DNA of 9,170 nucleotides. Source: an uncultured Desulfovibrio sp. GTDB lineage: Bacteria; Desulfobacterota; Desulfovibrionia; Desulfovibrionales; Desulfovibrionaceae. The position numbers were made by a program, and so were the translations under genes. This document shows positions 1 to 7,045 of the stretch, one piece after another; the stretch's first letter is position 1; every line of letters starts with the position of its first letter. The notes beneath the pieces were generated by a model, which did no database searches, was not told the origin of the DNA, and worked only from the letters and a program-made list of their open reading frames with translations. Location of the stretch: assembly GCA_947177645.1 (NCBI GenBank), contig CAMWVJ010000023.1, forward strand, positions 1-9,170, read 5' to 3'.

Positions 1-1
1 C

Positions 2-1483
2 CTGAGGCCCGGGGAGGACCGCCTCGCCATGATGGTGGAGCTGCCGCTGGACGAGCGGGGGCGCCCGGGCGAGCCGCGCTTTGCCCCGGTGGTCATGCGC
101 TCGGCCGCGCGCCTCACCTATGATGCTGTCCGCGACGCCGTGCTCGACCGGGACGAGGCGGCGCGCCGCGCCATCCGCGAACAGCCCCGCGGCGAGGCGG
201 TGCTCGCCATGCTGGACGAGGCCTTCGCGCTCTACCGCGTGTTGCGGGAGGCCCGGAGGGCGCGGGGCAGCCTTGATTTCGACCTGCCCGAGGCGCGCTA
301 CCAGTTCGGGCAGGACGGCCGCGTGACCGGCGTGGGCGTGGCCGAGCGCCACGACGCGCACCGGCTCATCGAGGAATTCATGATTGCCGCCAACGAGGCC
401 GTGGCCCGCTGGCTCGGCGCTCGCGGCACGCCGGAATTTCTCTACCGCGTCCACCCCGAGCCTGATGCCGAGCGGCTGGAGGCGCTGTTCACCACCCTCG
501 AGGCCACGGCGCTGGAGAGCCTGCCGCCGCGCCTCCGGGTGAACGGCAAGCCCGACGCCGCGGCCCTGCGCGAAATACTGGCCCGCGCCCAGGGAACGCC
601 GCAGGAATATGTGGTCAACCGCCTCTGCCTGCGCGCGCTGCCCCAGGCCCGCTACCAGCCGGAGAATGCGGTCCATTTCGGGCTGGCCTCCACTGACTAT
701 TGCCACTTCACCTCGCCCATCCGCCGGTATGCGGACCTCCTCGTGCACCGGGCGCTCAAGGCGGCGCTGGACAAGCCCTGCGGCGAGATCCCGGCCGGCC
801 AGCGCCTTTTGCGCATCGGCGACCAGTTGAACCGCCGCGAGCGCGCGGCCATGGAGTGCGAGCGCGAAATGGCGCGGCGCCTCGCCTGCCTTTCCCTTGC
901 GGGCCGCGAGGGCGCGCAGCTTTCCGGCGTCATCAGCGGTGTCACGCCCTTCGGCATCTTTGTGGAGCTGGACGGCATGCCTGTGGAGGGCATGATCCGC
1001 CTCGAAGACCTCACGGACGACTGGTACGTGTACGACCAAGACCGCCTCACCCTCACGGGCGAGCGCCTGGGCCGCGTCTGGAAGCTGGGCGGGCCCGTGA
1101 AGGTGCGTCTCGAAGAGGTGGATATGGGCCGGCTCGAGATCCGCCTGGTGCCGCTGGAACTGCCCGCGGCGGGCAAAGCCCCGCGCAAGGGAGGCCCGGC
1201 GGCCGGCAAGGGCCGGCCCCCGAAGCCCGCAGGCCCCAAGGACAGGCAGGGGGGCCGTGCGGGCAAAGGACAGAAGCGCGAAAGCCCGGCGCCTGGGGGG
1301 CGGAAATCCCGTTCCGGCAGCGGCGCCGGCGGGAAGGGGAAAAAGCCGGGCACGCCCGACGCCACGGGCCGGCGCGGCCAGCCCGAGCGGGACGGCAAGC
1401 CCGCAAGCGGCGGCAAGGCCCCCCGACGGGAGCGGCCCCGCACTTCCGCGGGCCGGCCCCGCCGCGGGGACAAGGCCCACTGA
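2..1483 (+). CDS. rnr: Ribonuclease R (RNB-family 3'-5' exoribonuclease), 3' part only
   Basis: This is the C-terminal 493 residues of a processive 3'-5' exoribonuclease that degrades structured RNA in the cytoplasm. The 5' end lies outside the window: the frame is already open at base 2, and the residues before the ATG at 29 (LRPGEDRLA) read as family sequence, so that ATG is internal. Counting from it, residues 113-129 (LIEEFMIAANEAVARWL) and 226-244 (HFTSPIRRYADLLVHRALK) are signatures of the RNB catalytic domain. Residues about 296-377 form an S1 RNA-binding domain (SGVTPFGIFVELD). About 107 residues rich in Lys, Arg, Gly and Pro follow. E. coli RNase R also has a basic tail, so this is in character, but it is long and of low complexity. 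The catalytic aspartates lie upstream of the window and cannot be checked. RNase II is the alternative; the tail and the S1 form favour RNase R. Confidence 0.93.
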   Translation: MRPGEDRLAMMVELPLDERGRPGEPRFAPVVMRSAARLTYDAVRDAVLDRDEAARRAIREQPRGEAVLAMLDEAFALYRVLREARRARGSLDFDLPEARYQFGQDGRVTGVGVAERHDAHRLIEEFMIAANEAVARWLGARGTPEFLYRVHPEPDAERLEALFTTLEATALESLPPRLRVNGKPDAAALREILARAQGTPQEYVVNRLCLRALPQARYQPENAVHFGLASTDYCHFTSPIRRYADLLVHRALKAALDKPCGEIPAGQRLLRIGDQLNRRERAAMECEREMARRLACLSLAGREGAQLSGVISGVTPFGIFVELDGMPVEGMIRLEDLTDDWYVYDQDRLTLTGERLGRVWKLGGPVKVRLEEVDMGRLEIRLVPLELPAAGKAPRKGGPAAGKGRPPKPAGPKDRQGGRAGKGQKRESPAPGGRKSRSGSGAGGKGKKPGTPDATGRRGQPERDGKPASGGKAPRRERPRTSAGRPRRGDKAH

Positions 1484-3132
1484 TGCCCCTGCTCACCGCC
1501 CGCCAGCGCATGGGCGCGGCCGCGCTCATTCTCGCGGCCAGCGCCGTGCTCTCGCGCCTCATGGGCCTTGTGCGCGACAAGGTGATTTCCTGGCAGTTCG
1601 GCGCGGGCGGCGAGGCCGACCTCTATTTCGCGGCCTTCGTGGTGCCGGACATCATCAATTACCTCTTGGCCGGCGGCTTCATGTCCATCACCATCATCCC
1701 GCTCCTGGCGGCGCGCTTCCGCGAGGACGAGGCCGACGCGTGGCGCTTTTTCTCCTGCGTGTTTTTCTGGATGCTCGTATCCTCGCTGGCGCTCACCGGC
1801 GCGGGCATGATCTGGGCCGAGCAGCTCGCGCGGCTCACGGCGCCGGGCTTCAGCCCCGAGGCCTTGGGGCGCCTCGCCTTCTTCATGCGCATCATCCTGC
1901 CGGCGCAGGTGTTCTTTCTCGCCGGGGCCTGCTTCACGGCGCTTTTGCTGCTCAGGCGGCAGTTCAGCGTGCCCGCGCTCACGCCGCTCATCTATAACGG
2001 CGCCATCATCGCCATGGGCCTGCTCTTACCGCTTTTGCCGGGGGCCGGCGCCCTCTTCGGCAAGGGCGGCCACTTGGGAATGACCGGGTATTGCGTGGGC
2101 GTGACCCTGGGCGCCGGGCTCGGGGCCTTCCTGCTGCCCTTCCAGGCCGCGCGGGCCGGGGGGCTGCGCCTTTCCTTCGTGTGGCGGCATCCGCTGATCC
2201 TGCGCTTCCTCGTCATCGCGCTGCCGCTCATGCTCGGGCAGACCGTGGTCATGCTCGACGAGCAGTTTTTGCGCGTCTTCGGGAGCCTCGTGGGCGACGG
2301 CGCGGTAAGCCTGCTCAACTATGGCCGGCGCATCGCGCAGGTGCCCGTGGGCCTCGTGGGGCAGGCCGCGGCCGTGGCTTCCTATCCCTTTCTCGTGCGC
2401 CTTCTGGCCGATGGCGAGGACGAGCGCTTCGCCGCGACGCTGCGCACGGCCCTCGCCGCGAGCCTTGGCCTCATCATCCCCTGCGCGCTCTGGATGATGG
2501 CGGCATCGTGGCCCATCCTCGGCATCATCTTTCAGGGCGGCCGCTTCGGCCCGGAGGAGACCTTGGCGGCGCTGCCGCTCACGCGGCTCATGCTCGCGCC
2601 GGCGCCCTTCTGGATCTTTTACATGGTGCTCGTGCGCGCCTATTACGCCCACGGCGACACCCTCACCCCGGCGCTCACGGGCACGGTGGTGACCATCGTC
2701 TGTATTCCGCTCTATTATTTCCTCGCCGTGCCACTGGGCGCCTGGGCCGTGGCCGCGCTGTCCGGCCTTGGCGTGAGCGCCTATGTGGTCTGGCTCATCG
2801 TCATCTGGGCGCGCCGCCACGGGGGGGCTGCCTTTGCGGGCCTTGCGCCGCTCACGGCCCGCTGCCTCGCCTGCTCCGTGCCGGCCGCGGGCATTGCCTG
2901 GCTTGTGGCCGACGCCGCGCTCGCGCGGCTTACGATTGCGCCCTTTTTCGCCGCCTGCGTGGCCCTCACGGCGAGCGGCGCGGCCTTCGCGCTCACGGGC
3001 GTGCCGCTGGCGCGCCTTGTGGCGCCGGAGCTGCTCGACATGGCGGCGAGGCCCGTCCGGCAGCGCCTGGCCCGTCACAAAGACAGGCCCACGGCGCCCG
3101 GGGACGCTTGCCAAAACGACAAAGATACATGA
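1483..3132 (+). CDS. murJ: MurJ/MviN-family lipid II flippase
   Basis: A 549-residue polytopic inner-membrane protein of the MOP superfamily, expected to flip lipid-linked peptidoglycan precursor across the cytoplasmic membrane. Hydrophobic segments run through almost the whole chain, consistent with about 14 helices. Family landmarks are SRLMGLVRDK (residues 24-33, holding the equivalents of E. coli R18 and R24), D46 (E. coli D39), NYGRRIAQVP (279-288, with R283 matching E. coli R270) and IFQGGRF (349-355). The usual RRxFAEGAF segment is replaced by NYLLAGGFM (59-67), so the E. coli R52 and E57 equivalents are N59 and G64. The ATG overlaps the rnr stop as TGATG, with a weak AAGG at 1472-1475, so translation is probably coupled to rnr. 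The C-terminal 25 or so residues are basic and polar. The family call is firm; flippase activity is inferred from the family. Confidence 0.9.
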   Translation: MPLLTARQRMGAAALILAASAVLSRLMGLVRDKVISWQFGAGGEADLYFAAFVVPDIINYLLAGGFMSITIIPLLAARFREDEADAWRFFSCVFFWMLVSSLALTGAGMIWAEQLARLTAPGFSPEALGRLAFFMRIILPAQVFFLAGACFTALLLLRRQFSVPALTPLIYNGAIIAMGLLLPLLPGAGALFGKGGHLGMTGYCVGVTLGAGLGAFLLPFQAARAGGLRLSFVWRHPLILRFLVIALPLMLGQTVVMLDEQFLRVFGSLVGDGAVSLLNYGRRIAQVPVGLVGQAAAVASYPFLVRLLADGEDERFAATLRTALAASLGLIIPCALWMMAASWPILGIIFQGGRFGPEETLAALPLTRLMLAPAPFWIFYMVLVRAYYAHGDTLTPALTGTVVTIVCIPLYYFLAVPLGAWAVAALSGLGVSAYVVWLIVIWARRHGGAAFAGLAPLTARCLACSVPAAGIAWLVADAALARLTIAPFFAACVALTASGAAFALTGVPLARLVAPELLDMAARPVRQRLARHKDRPTAPGDACQNDKDT

Positions 3133-3136
3133 GAAT
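3108..3136 (+). promoter_or_regulatory. Possible sigma70 promoter for tctCBA
   Basis: TTGCCA (3108-3113, 5/6 match to the -35 consensus) is separated by exactly 17 bp from GAGAAT (3131-3136, 4/6 match to -10), at the very end of murJ. It points at tctC, whose start is 87 nt further on. The local A-rich stretch stands out from the GC-rich surroundings. This rests on sequence match only, and transcripts from here would cross the stem-loop at 3154-3172. Confidence 0.28.
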
Positions 3137-3153
3137 CCCTGCATCGCACCAAC

Positions 3154-3192
3154 GCCGGGCACGGCGCCCGGCAACGGCTTCGCCACTTTTTT
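3154..3192 (+). terminator. Stem-loop after murJ with distant T tract (weak terminator or leader structure)
   Basis: A perfect 7-bp stem GCCGGGC/GCCCGGC (3154-3160 with 3166-3172) encloses a 5-nt loop. A minor GGC-TTC-GCC stem (3176-3184) follows, then six T at 3187-3192. The T run lies 14 nt past the main stem and only the small stem is next to it, so this is not a textbook intrinsic terminator. It may partly separate rnr-murJ from tctCBA. Confidence 0.35.
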
Positions 3193-3210
3193 CCGGCCAC
3201 TTTATTTCCG

Positions 3211-3222
3211 GGAGGACCCTCC
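3211..3222 (+). promoter_or_regulatory. tctC ribosome binding site inside a short inverted repeat
   Basis: GGAGG at 3211-3215 lies 7 nt before the tctC ATG at 3223, which fixes that start. The site runs straight into its own complement: GGAG (3211-3214), loop GACC, CTCC (3219-3222) ending right at the AUG. The 4-bp GC-rich stem would cover the Shine-Dalgarno when folded. Confidence 0.6.
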
Positions 3223-4179
3223 ATGAAAAAATGTCTCGTCCTGCTCGCCCTTGCCCTGCTGCTGACCCCGGCCCTCGCCTCCGCCGCCGACTGGAAACCC
3301 ACGGGCGACGTGAACGTCATCGTGGCCTACAAGGCCGGCTCCGGCACGGACACGGGCGCGCGCCTGCTCGCCTCCGAGGCGGAGAAGCATGTGGGCAAGA
3401 CGCTGGTCATCAACAACCTGCCCGGCGCTGACGGCAAGATCGGCTGGACCCAGCTCGTGAACGCCAAGCCCGACGGCCAGACCATCGGCTTCATCAACCT
3501 GCCCACCTTCACCACCCTCGCCACCATGCCCGACTCCACCTTCAGCGTGGCCGACGTGGTGCCCATCGCCAACCATCTTTCCGAGACCGGCGTGGTCGTG
3601 GTCAAGGCCGACAGCCCGTGGAAGAGCCTCAAGGACCTCGTGGACGCCTGCAAGGCCAAGCCCACCTACCGCGCCTCCACCAACGGCGTGGAAGCCTCCA
3701 ACCACACCGCGGCCCAGCTGCTCGCCAAGAGCGCCGGCTTCGACTACAAGGCCATCCCCTACGGCGGCACGGCCGACCAGCTCCTGGCCCTGCGCCAGGG
3801 CGAGGTGGACTTCTCCTGCGCCAAGGTGGCCGACGTGGCCCAGCTCATCAAGGGCGACAAGCCCGAGCTGCGCGTGCTCGGCGTGTTCTCCGAAAAGCGC
3901 CTGCCCGAGATGCCCGACGTGCCGACCCTGGGCGAGCAGGGCTATTATGACAAGTGGTATGGCGCGGCGCGCGGCCTCGTGGCCCCCAAGGGCACGCCCC
4001 CGGAAATCATCGAGTTCTATGTGGACGCCTTCCGCAAGACCATGGAAGACCCGGAAAACATCGCCGCCCATGAAAAGGCCGGCATGACCATCGACTTCAA
4101 AGACAACAAGGCCTACGCGGACCTCATCGCCGACCAGGAGAAGTTCTGCAAGGACGTGGTCTCGAACCTCTACAAGTAG
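3223..4179 (+). CDS. tctC: Tripartite tricarboxylate transporter periplasmic binding protein (TctC/Bug family)
   Basis: A 318-residue extracytoplasmic solute receptor that delivers a carboxylate to the TctA/TctB membrane pair. The start follows a strong GGAGG. Residues 1-21 form a Sec signal peptide: MKK, a Leu/Ala hydrophobic core, then an ALASA cleavage site before ADW. There is no lipobox. The mature protein shows the Bug-family fold markers: VIVAYKAGSGTDTGARLLA (32-50, matching the family PGGGTDxxAR ligand loop), VINNLPGADGKIG (62-74, matching VVENKPGAGG) and YGGTADQLLALRQGEVDFSC (180-199). Length is normal for the family. The genes for both membrane subunits follow directly. Receptors of this family bind citrate, tricarballylate, amino acids or aromatic acids, and the ligand here cannot be read from sequence. 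No TctDE-type two-component system lies in the window. Confidence 0.93.
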   Translation: MKKCLVLLALALLLTPALASAADWKPTGDVNVIVAYKAGSGTDTGARLLASEAEKHVGKTLVINNLPGADGKIGWTQLVNAKPDGQTIGFINLPTFTTLATMPDSTFSVADVVPIANHLSETGVVVVKADSPWKSLKDLVDACKAKPTYRASTNGVEASNHTAAQLLAKSAGFDYKAIPYGGTADQLLALRQGEVDFSCAKVADVAQLIKGDKPELRVLGVFSEKRLPEMPDVPTLGEQGYYDKWYGAARGLVAPKGTPPEIIEFYVDAFRKTMEDPENIAAHEKAGMTIDFKDNKAYADLIADQEKFCKDVVSNLYK

Positions 4180-4203
4180 CCTTTCCAAGCAGCCCTGCCG
4201 CAA

Positions 4204-4235
4204 GGCCCGGACGGAATTCCGCTCCCGTCCGGGCC
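4204..4235 (+). promoter_or_regulatory. Strong stem-loop between tctC and tctB
   Basis: A perfect 11-bp GC-rich stem, GGCCCGGACGG (4204-4214) with CCGTCCGGGCC (4225-4235), encloses a 10-nt loop and starts 24 nt after the tctC stop. No T tract follows, so it is not a classic intrinsic terminator. Such structures after a binding-protein gene often protect the upstream mRNA from 3'-5' decay, or partly terminate, so that the receptor is made in excess over the membrane subunits. That role is inference here. Confidence 0.65.
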
Positions 4236-4272
4236 CGCGACATAGCACAGCGCCCAAACCTGAGGAGCCAGC

Positions 4273-4770
4273 ATGACCCGCTCCGACATCGGCGTGGTGG
4301 CCATCATCTACGCCACCTGCCTGCTCTTCCTTGTGATGACCCTCAAGCTCAAGGCCGCGGCCCAGGTCTACCCGCTCTGCCTCATCGCCGGGCTCGCCGG
4401 GCTGAACACGCTCTATCTCGCCACGCGCCTCTGGCGGCTCTTCACCGGCCGTGCGGCCATCGAGGAGGCCGGCATCCCGGCGCCCACGCCCGAAAAGCCC
4501 GGCCTCGTCAACGACCTGCCCGAGATTTTCAAGGGCTTTTTGCCCGGCCAGTTCTTCTTCGTGGTCATCGCCTCGGTGGCCTATCTCGCGCTCATGCACT
4601 ATGTGGGCTTTTACCCGGCCGGCCTGATTTATATGGTGGCGGTCATGTGGCGCCTCAAGGTGCCGCTCCTGCACATGGCCATCACGCTGGCGGTGCTCGG
4701 CATCCTCATTTACTCGGTGTTCACGCTCTTTCTCAAGGTGCCGCTGCCGCGCGGCATCCTGTTCGGCTAG
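4273..4770 (+). CDS. tctB: Tripartite tricarboxylate transporter small membrane subunit (TctB)
   Basis: A 165-residue inner-membrane protein, the small subunit that pairs with TctA to form the permease. Hydrophobic segments lie at about residues 6-24, 31-50, 93-124 (broken by YVGFYPAG, probably two closely spaced helices) and 130-154. A hydrophilic loop at about 55-90 (EEAGIPAPTPEKPG region) joins the halves. The C-terminus, LFLKVPLPRGILFG, is the characteristic TctB ending. GAGGAG at 4262-4267 precedes the ATG and supports this start. The gene lies 93 bp after tctC (the gap holds the stem-loop at 4204-4235) and 40 bp before tctA, so the three are almost certainly one operon. TctB proteins are poorly conserved, so position between tctC and tctA is much of the evidence. 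Confidence 0.88.
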   Translation: MTRSDIGVVAIIYATCLLFLVMTLKLKAAAQVYPLCLIAGLAGLNTLYLATRLWRLFTGRAAIEEAGIPAPTPEKPGLVNDLPEIFKGFLPGQFFFVVIASVAYLALMHYVGFYPAGLIYMVAVMWRLKVPLLHMAITLAVLGILIYSVFTLFLKVPLPRGILFG

Positions 4771-4810
4771 GCCCGATTTTCGCCACGCCCACCTCACATA
4801 AGGACGACGC

Positions 4811-6319
4811 ATGGACACTCTGGCGCTCATGGGCACGGGCTTCCTGCAAGCCCTGAGTCCGCTCAACCTCCTGCTCATGGCCGCGGCCACGGCCGTGGGC
4901 GTGACCATCGGCTGCCTGCCCGGCCTTTCCGCCGCCATGGGCGTGGCCCTGCTCTTGCCCGTGACCTTCGGCATGGACCCGGCCACGGGCCTGATCATCC
5001 TCGGCGGCATCTACTGCGGCGCCATTTTCGGCGGCTCCATCAGCGCCATTCTCATCCACACGCCGGGCACGCCGGCCTCGGCGGCCACGGCCATCGAGGG
5101 CTACCAGCTCACCCTGCGCGGCCAGGCGGCCAAGGCGCTCACCGTGGCCTGCTTCGCCTCCTTCTGCGGCGGCCTTTTGAGCTGCATCTCGCTCTATTTC
5201 TTCGCGCCGCCTCTGGCGCAGCTGGCCATGAAGTTCAAGAGCCCGGAATATTTCTGGCTCTCGCTTTTCGGCCTCACCATCATCGCGGGCGTGTCGTCCA
5301 AGTCCATGATCAAGGGCCTCATGAGCGGCGTGCTCGGCCTGCTCATCTCCACGGTGGGCATGGACCCCATGGAGGGCGTCCCGCGCTTCATGTTCGGCCA
5401 GAGCACGCTCTACAACGGCGTGGACGTGACCTGCGCGCTCATCGGCCTCTTTTCCATGTCGCAGGTGCTCATCCTGGCGGAAAAGCGCATCCAGGCGAGG
5501 CCCGCCGCGGCGAAATTCAAGGACCGCTTCAGCCTCACCGGGGCGGAGGTGAAGAAGATCTCGCCGACCATCATCCGCTCGTGGATCATCGGCAATATCG
5601 TGGGCATCCTGCCCGGCGCGGGCGCGTCCATCGCCTGCTTCATCGGCTATAACGAGGCGCGCCGCTTCTCCAAGAACAAGGAGGAGTTCGGCAAAGGCTC
5701 CATCGAGGGCGTGGCCGGCTCCGAAGCGGCCAACAACGCGGTCACGGGCGGCTCGCTCATCCCCATGCTCACGCTGGGCATCCCGGGCGAGTCGGTGACG
5801 GCCGTGCTCATGGGCGGGCTCATCATCCACGGGCTCCAGCCCGGGCCCGAGCTTTTCACCACCTATGCGGGCATGACCTATACCTTTTTCGCGGGCTTCG
5901 TGCTCGTGCAGTTCTTCATGCTCGGCATCGGCATGCTCGGGTGCAAGGGCTTCGCCAATATCGCGCGCCTTTCGGACGCCATCCTCATCCCCTCCATCTT
6001 CCTGCTCTGCGTGGTGGGCTCTTACGCCATCCACAACAATGTGGTGGAGGTGGCCATCATGCTCATTTTCGGCGGCGTGGGCTACCTCGTGCGCAAGTTC
6101 GACATGAACGCCACGGCCATCGTGCTCGGACTCATCCTCGGGCCCATCGGCGAGCGGGGCCTCAGGCGCTCGCTCATGCTGAGCGACGGCGACCCGTCCA
6201 TCCTCTTTTCCACGCCGCTCTGCTGGGCGCTCATCGCGCTCTGCGTCATCGGGCTGCTCTCGCCCATCTTCATGAACCGCATGGAGCGCAAGCTCCGCGA
6301 GAAGCACGGCGCGGCGTAG
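4811..6319 (+). CDS. tctA: Tripartite tricarboxylate transporter large membrane subunit (TctA)
   Basis: A 502-residue polytopic inner-membrane protein, the transport channel of the TctABC secondary carrier; family members are driven by ion gradients, not ATP. Two related signature regions are clear. The N-terminal one is GCLPGLSAAMGVALLLP (34-50) followed by HTPGTPASAATAIEGYQ (83-99). The C-terminal one is GILPGAGASIACFIGYNEA (265-283) followed by GSEAANNAVTGGSLIP (303-318) and TLGIPGESVTAVLMGG (321-336). The paired PG-containing motifs fit the known internal duplication of the family, and the length is standard. AAGGA at 4800-4804 lies 6 nt before the ATG. A strong hairpin terminator follows the stop. 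The family call is certain; the substrate is unknown. Confidence 0.95.
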   Translation: MDTLALMGTGFLQALSPLNLLLMAAATAVGVTIGCLPGLSAAMGVALLLPVTFGMDPATGLIILGGIYCGAIFGGSISAILIHTPGTPASAATAIEGYQLTLRGQAAKALTVACFASFCGGLLSCISLYFFAPPLAQLAMKFKSPEYFWLSLFGLTIIAGVSSKSMIKGLMSGVLGLLISTVGMDPMEGVPRFMFGQSTLYNGVDVTCALIGLFSMSQVLILAEKRIQARPAAAKFKDRFSLTGAEVKKISPTIIRSWIIGNIVGILPGAGASIACFIGYNEARRFSKNKEEFGKGSIEGVAGSEAANNAVTGGSLIPMLTLGIPGESVTAVLMGGLIIHGLQPGPELFTTYAGMTYTFFAGFVLVQFFMLGIGMLGCKGFANIARLSDAILIPSIFLLCVVGSYAIHNNVVEVAIMLIFGGVGYLVRKFDMNATAIVLGLILGPIGERGLRRSLMLSDGDPSILFSTPLCWALIALCVIGLLSPIFMNRMERKLREKHGAA

Positions 6320-6342
6320 GCAAGAAAACGCCTGGACAACAG

Positions 6343-6382
6343 AAAGCCGCGGCGCCCCCGCAAGGGAGGTGCCGCGGCTTTT
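6343..6382. terminator. Shared intrinsic terminator between convergent tctA and ferritin genes
   Basis: An 11-bp stem AAAGCCGCGGC (6343-6353) with GCCGCGGCTTT (6371-6381) continues inward through C-G pairs, with one bulged A at 6367, to a GCAA tetraloop of the GNRA class (6360-6363). On the plus strand it ends in TTTT (6379-6382), 23 nt after the tctA stop. On the minus strand it lies about 25 nt beyond the ferritin stop and is followed by TTTCTGTTG, a weaker U tract. It probably terminates tctCBA strongly and ferritin moderately. Confidence 0.85.
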
Positions 6383-6405
6383 CGTGTATCCGGGAACGGC
6401 GGGAA

Positions 6406-6918
6406 CTAGGCCTGCGTATCCGTGGCGGTGGTGTCCACCCGGCCCATGAGCTCGGAGTTCAGCAGGTAGAGGCCCTTGGGGTCGGAGGCGTAGAGCTCGT
6501 ACTTGGCGATAAGGTCGCTCGTGTTCTTCTCCTCCTCGCCCTGCTCGGCGATGAACCAGTCGAGGAACTGGCAGGTGCGGTAGTCGTCCACCTCGCGCGC
6601 CTCGCGGTAGATGGTGTTGATGAGCGAGGTGACGTACTTCTCGTGCTTGAGCGCGGCGTCCAGCGGCTCCTTGTGATTGTTGAACACAGCGTCAGGCGCA
6701 TCGATGGTGCCGAGCTTCACCTTTTCGTTGTTGTCCTGAAGGTATTTCAGGAACTTCATGGCGTGCTGCTGCTCTTCCCGCGCCTGCACCTCGAACCAGT
6801 GGCCGAAGCCGTCCAGGCTCACCTCATGGTAGTAGTTGGAAAAGGCGAGGTAGAGATAGGCGGAGTAAAATTCCTTGGTGACCTGTTCACGGATCAGGTC
6901 GGCGACTTTCTTGTCCAT
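6406..6918 (-). CDS. ftnA: Ferritin (non-haem, 24-mer type iron storage protein)
   Basis: A 170-residue bacterial ferritin, expected to oxidise Fe(II) at a di-iron site and store it as a mineral core in the cytoplasm. E. coli FtnA is 165 residues. All ferroxidase ligands align by eye: E16, E49, H52, E93 and Q126, plus Y23 and the E128/E129/E130 group that makes the third iron site in FtnA. The characteristic stretches are REEQQHAMKFLKYLQ (47-61), KHEKYVTSLI (91-100) and WFIAEQGEEEK (121-131). The chosen start is MDKKVADLI at 6918, with AGGAG (6926-6930) 7 nt upstream. A longer frame from 6975 adds 19 basic residues with no family match and is rejected. There is no bacterioferritin haem methionine pattern that I can recognise. 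It has its own promoter, converges on tctA, and follows the redox operon on the same strand. I see no clear Fur box. Confidence 0.94.
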   Translation of the reverse strand: MDKKVADLIREQVTKEFYSAYLYLAFSNYYHEVSLDGFGHWFEVQAREEQQHAMKFLKYLQDNNEKVKLGTIDAPDAVFNNHKEPLDAALKHEKYVTSLINTIYREAREVDDYRTCQFLDWFIAEQGEEEKNTSDLIAKYELYASDPKGLYLLNSELMGRVDTTATDTQA

Positions 6919-6934
6919 GGGGTTTCTCCTTTGG

Positions 6935-6955
6935 CGCAGGGAACTGCGTTTTTTT
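6935..6955 (+). terminator. Small hairpin plus T7 on the strand opposite the ferritin leader
   Basis: On the plus strand, CGCAG (6935-6939), loop GGAA, CTGCG (6944-6948) is followed at once by seven T (6949-6955), the form of a short intrinsic terminator. On the minus strand the same stem lies in the ferritin 5' leader, 4 nt before the AGGAG ribosome site. No plus-strand gene ends here, so it would either stop antisense transcription leaving the ferritin gene or act as a leader hairpin affecting ferritin translation. Confidence 0.45.
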
Positions 6956-7014
6956 GCGTCATTCGTGAATCGCACATCCGCGCCGGCCGCAGGCGAGCGG
7001 ACAGGCGCGGACGC

Positions 7015-7043
7015 AGCATAGGGCCAAGCGGCCGTCTTGACAA
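7015..7043 (-). promoter_or_regulatory. Sigma70-type promoter for ferritin
   Basis: Read on the minus strand, TTGTCA (7043-7038, 5/6 match to -35) is followed by exactly 17 bp and then TATGCT (7020-7015, 4/6 match to -10, keeping the TA and final T). A start near 7008 would leave a leader of about 90 nt before the ferritin ATG. The spacing and match quality make this the best promoter candidate in the window. Confidence 0.55.
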
Positions 7044-7045
7044 GT

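Noticed and set aside
3090..3171. 12-bp direct repeat CACGGCGCCCGG at 3090-3101 and 3160-3171
   Set aside because: Only two copies, short and GC-rich, one inside the murJ coding end; chance is a sufficient explanation and there is no sign of an attachment site or insertion.
2026..3186. 386-codon minus-strand open frame opposite murJ
   Set aside because: Low-complexity His/Arg/Gly/Glu translation expected from the antisense of a membrane protein; no domain.
3202..5010. 602-codon minus-strand open frame opposite tctC, tctB and the start of tctA
   Set aside because: It is a shadow of the GC-rich plus-strand genes: very rich in His, Gly, Glu and Ala, with no recognisable domain, and it spans three convincing genes and a stem-loop.
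4733..6307. 524-codon minus-strand open frame opposite tctA
   Set aside because: Composition (His, Glu, Ala, Arg) is typical of the antisense of a Leu/Gly/Ile-rich membrane protein, and tctA itself has unmistakable family motifs.
6919..6975. 19-residue N-terminal extension of ferritin
   Set aside because: MDKKVADLI at 6918 has a well-spaced AGGAG and matches ferritin N-termini; the extension would run through the leader hairpin and A7 run.
7037..7042. Perfect TTGACA on the plus strand
   Set aside because: It has no -10 at suitable spacing and no plus-strand gene downstream; it overlaps the minus-strand ferritin -35.
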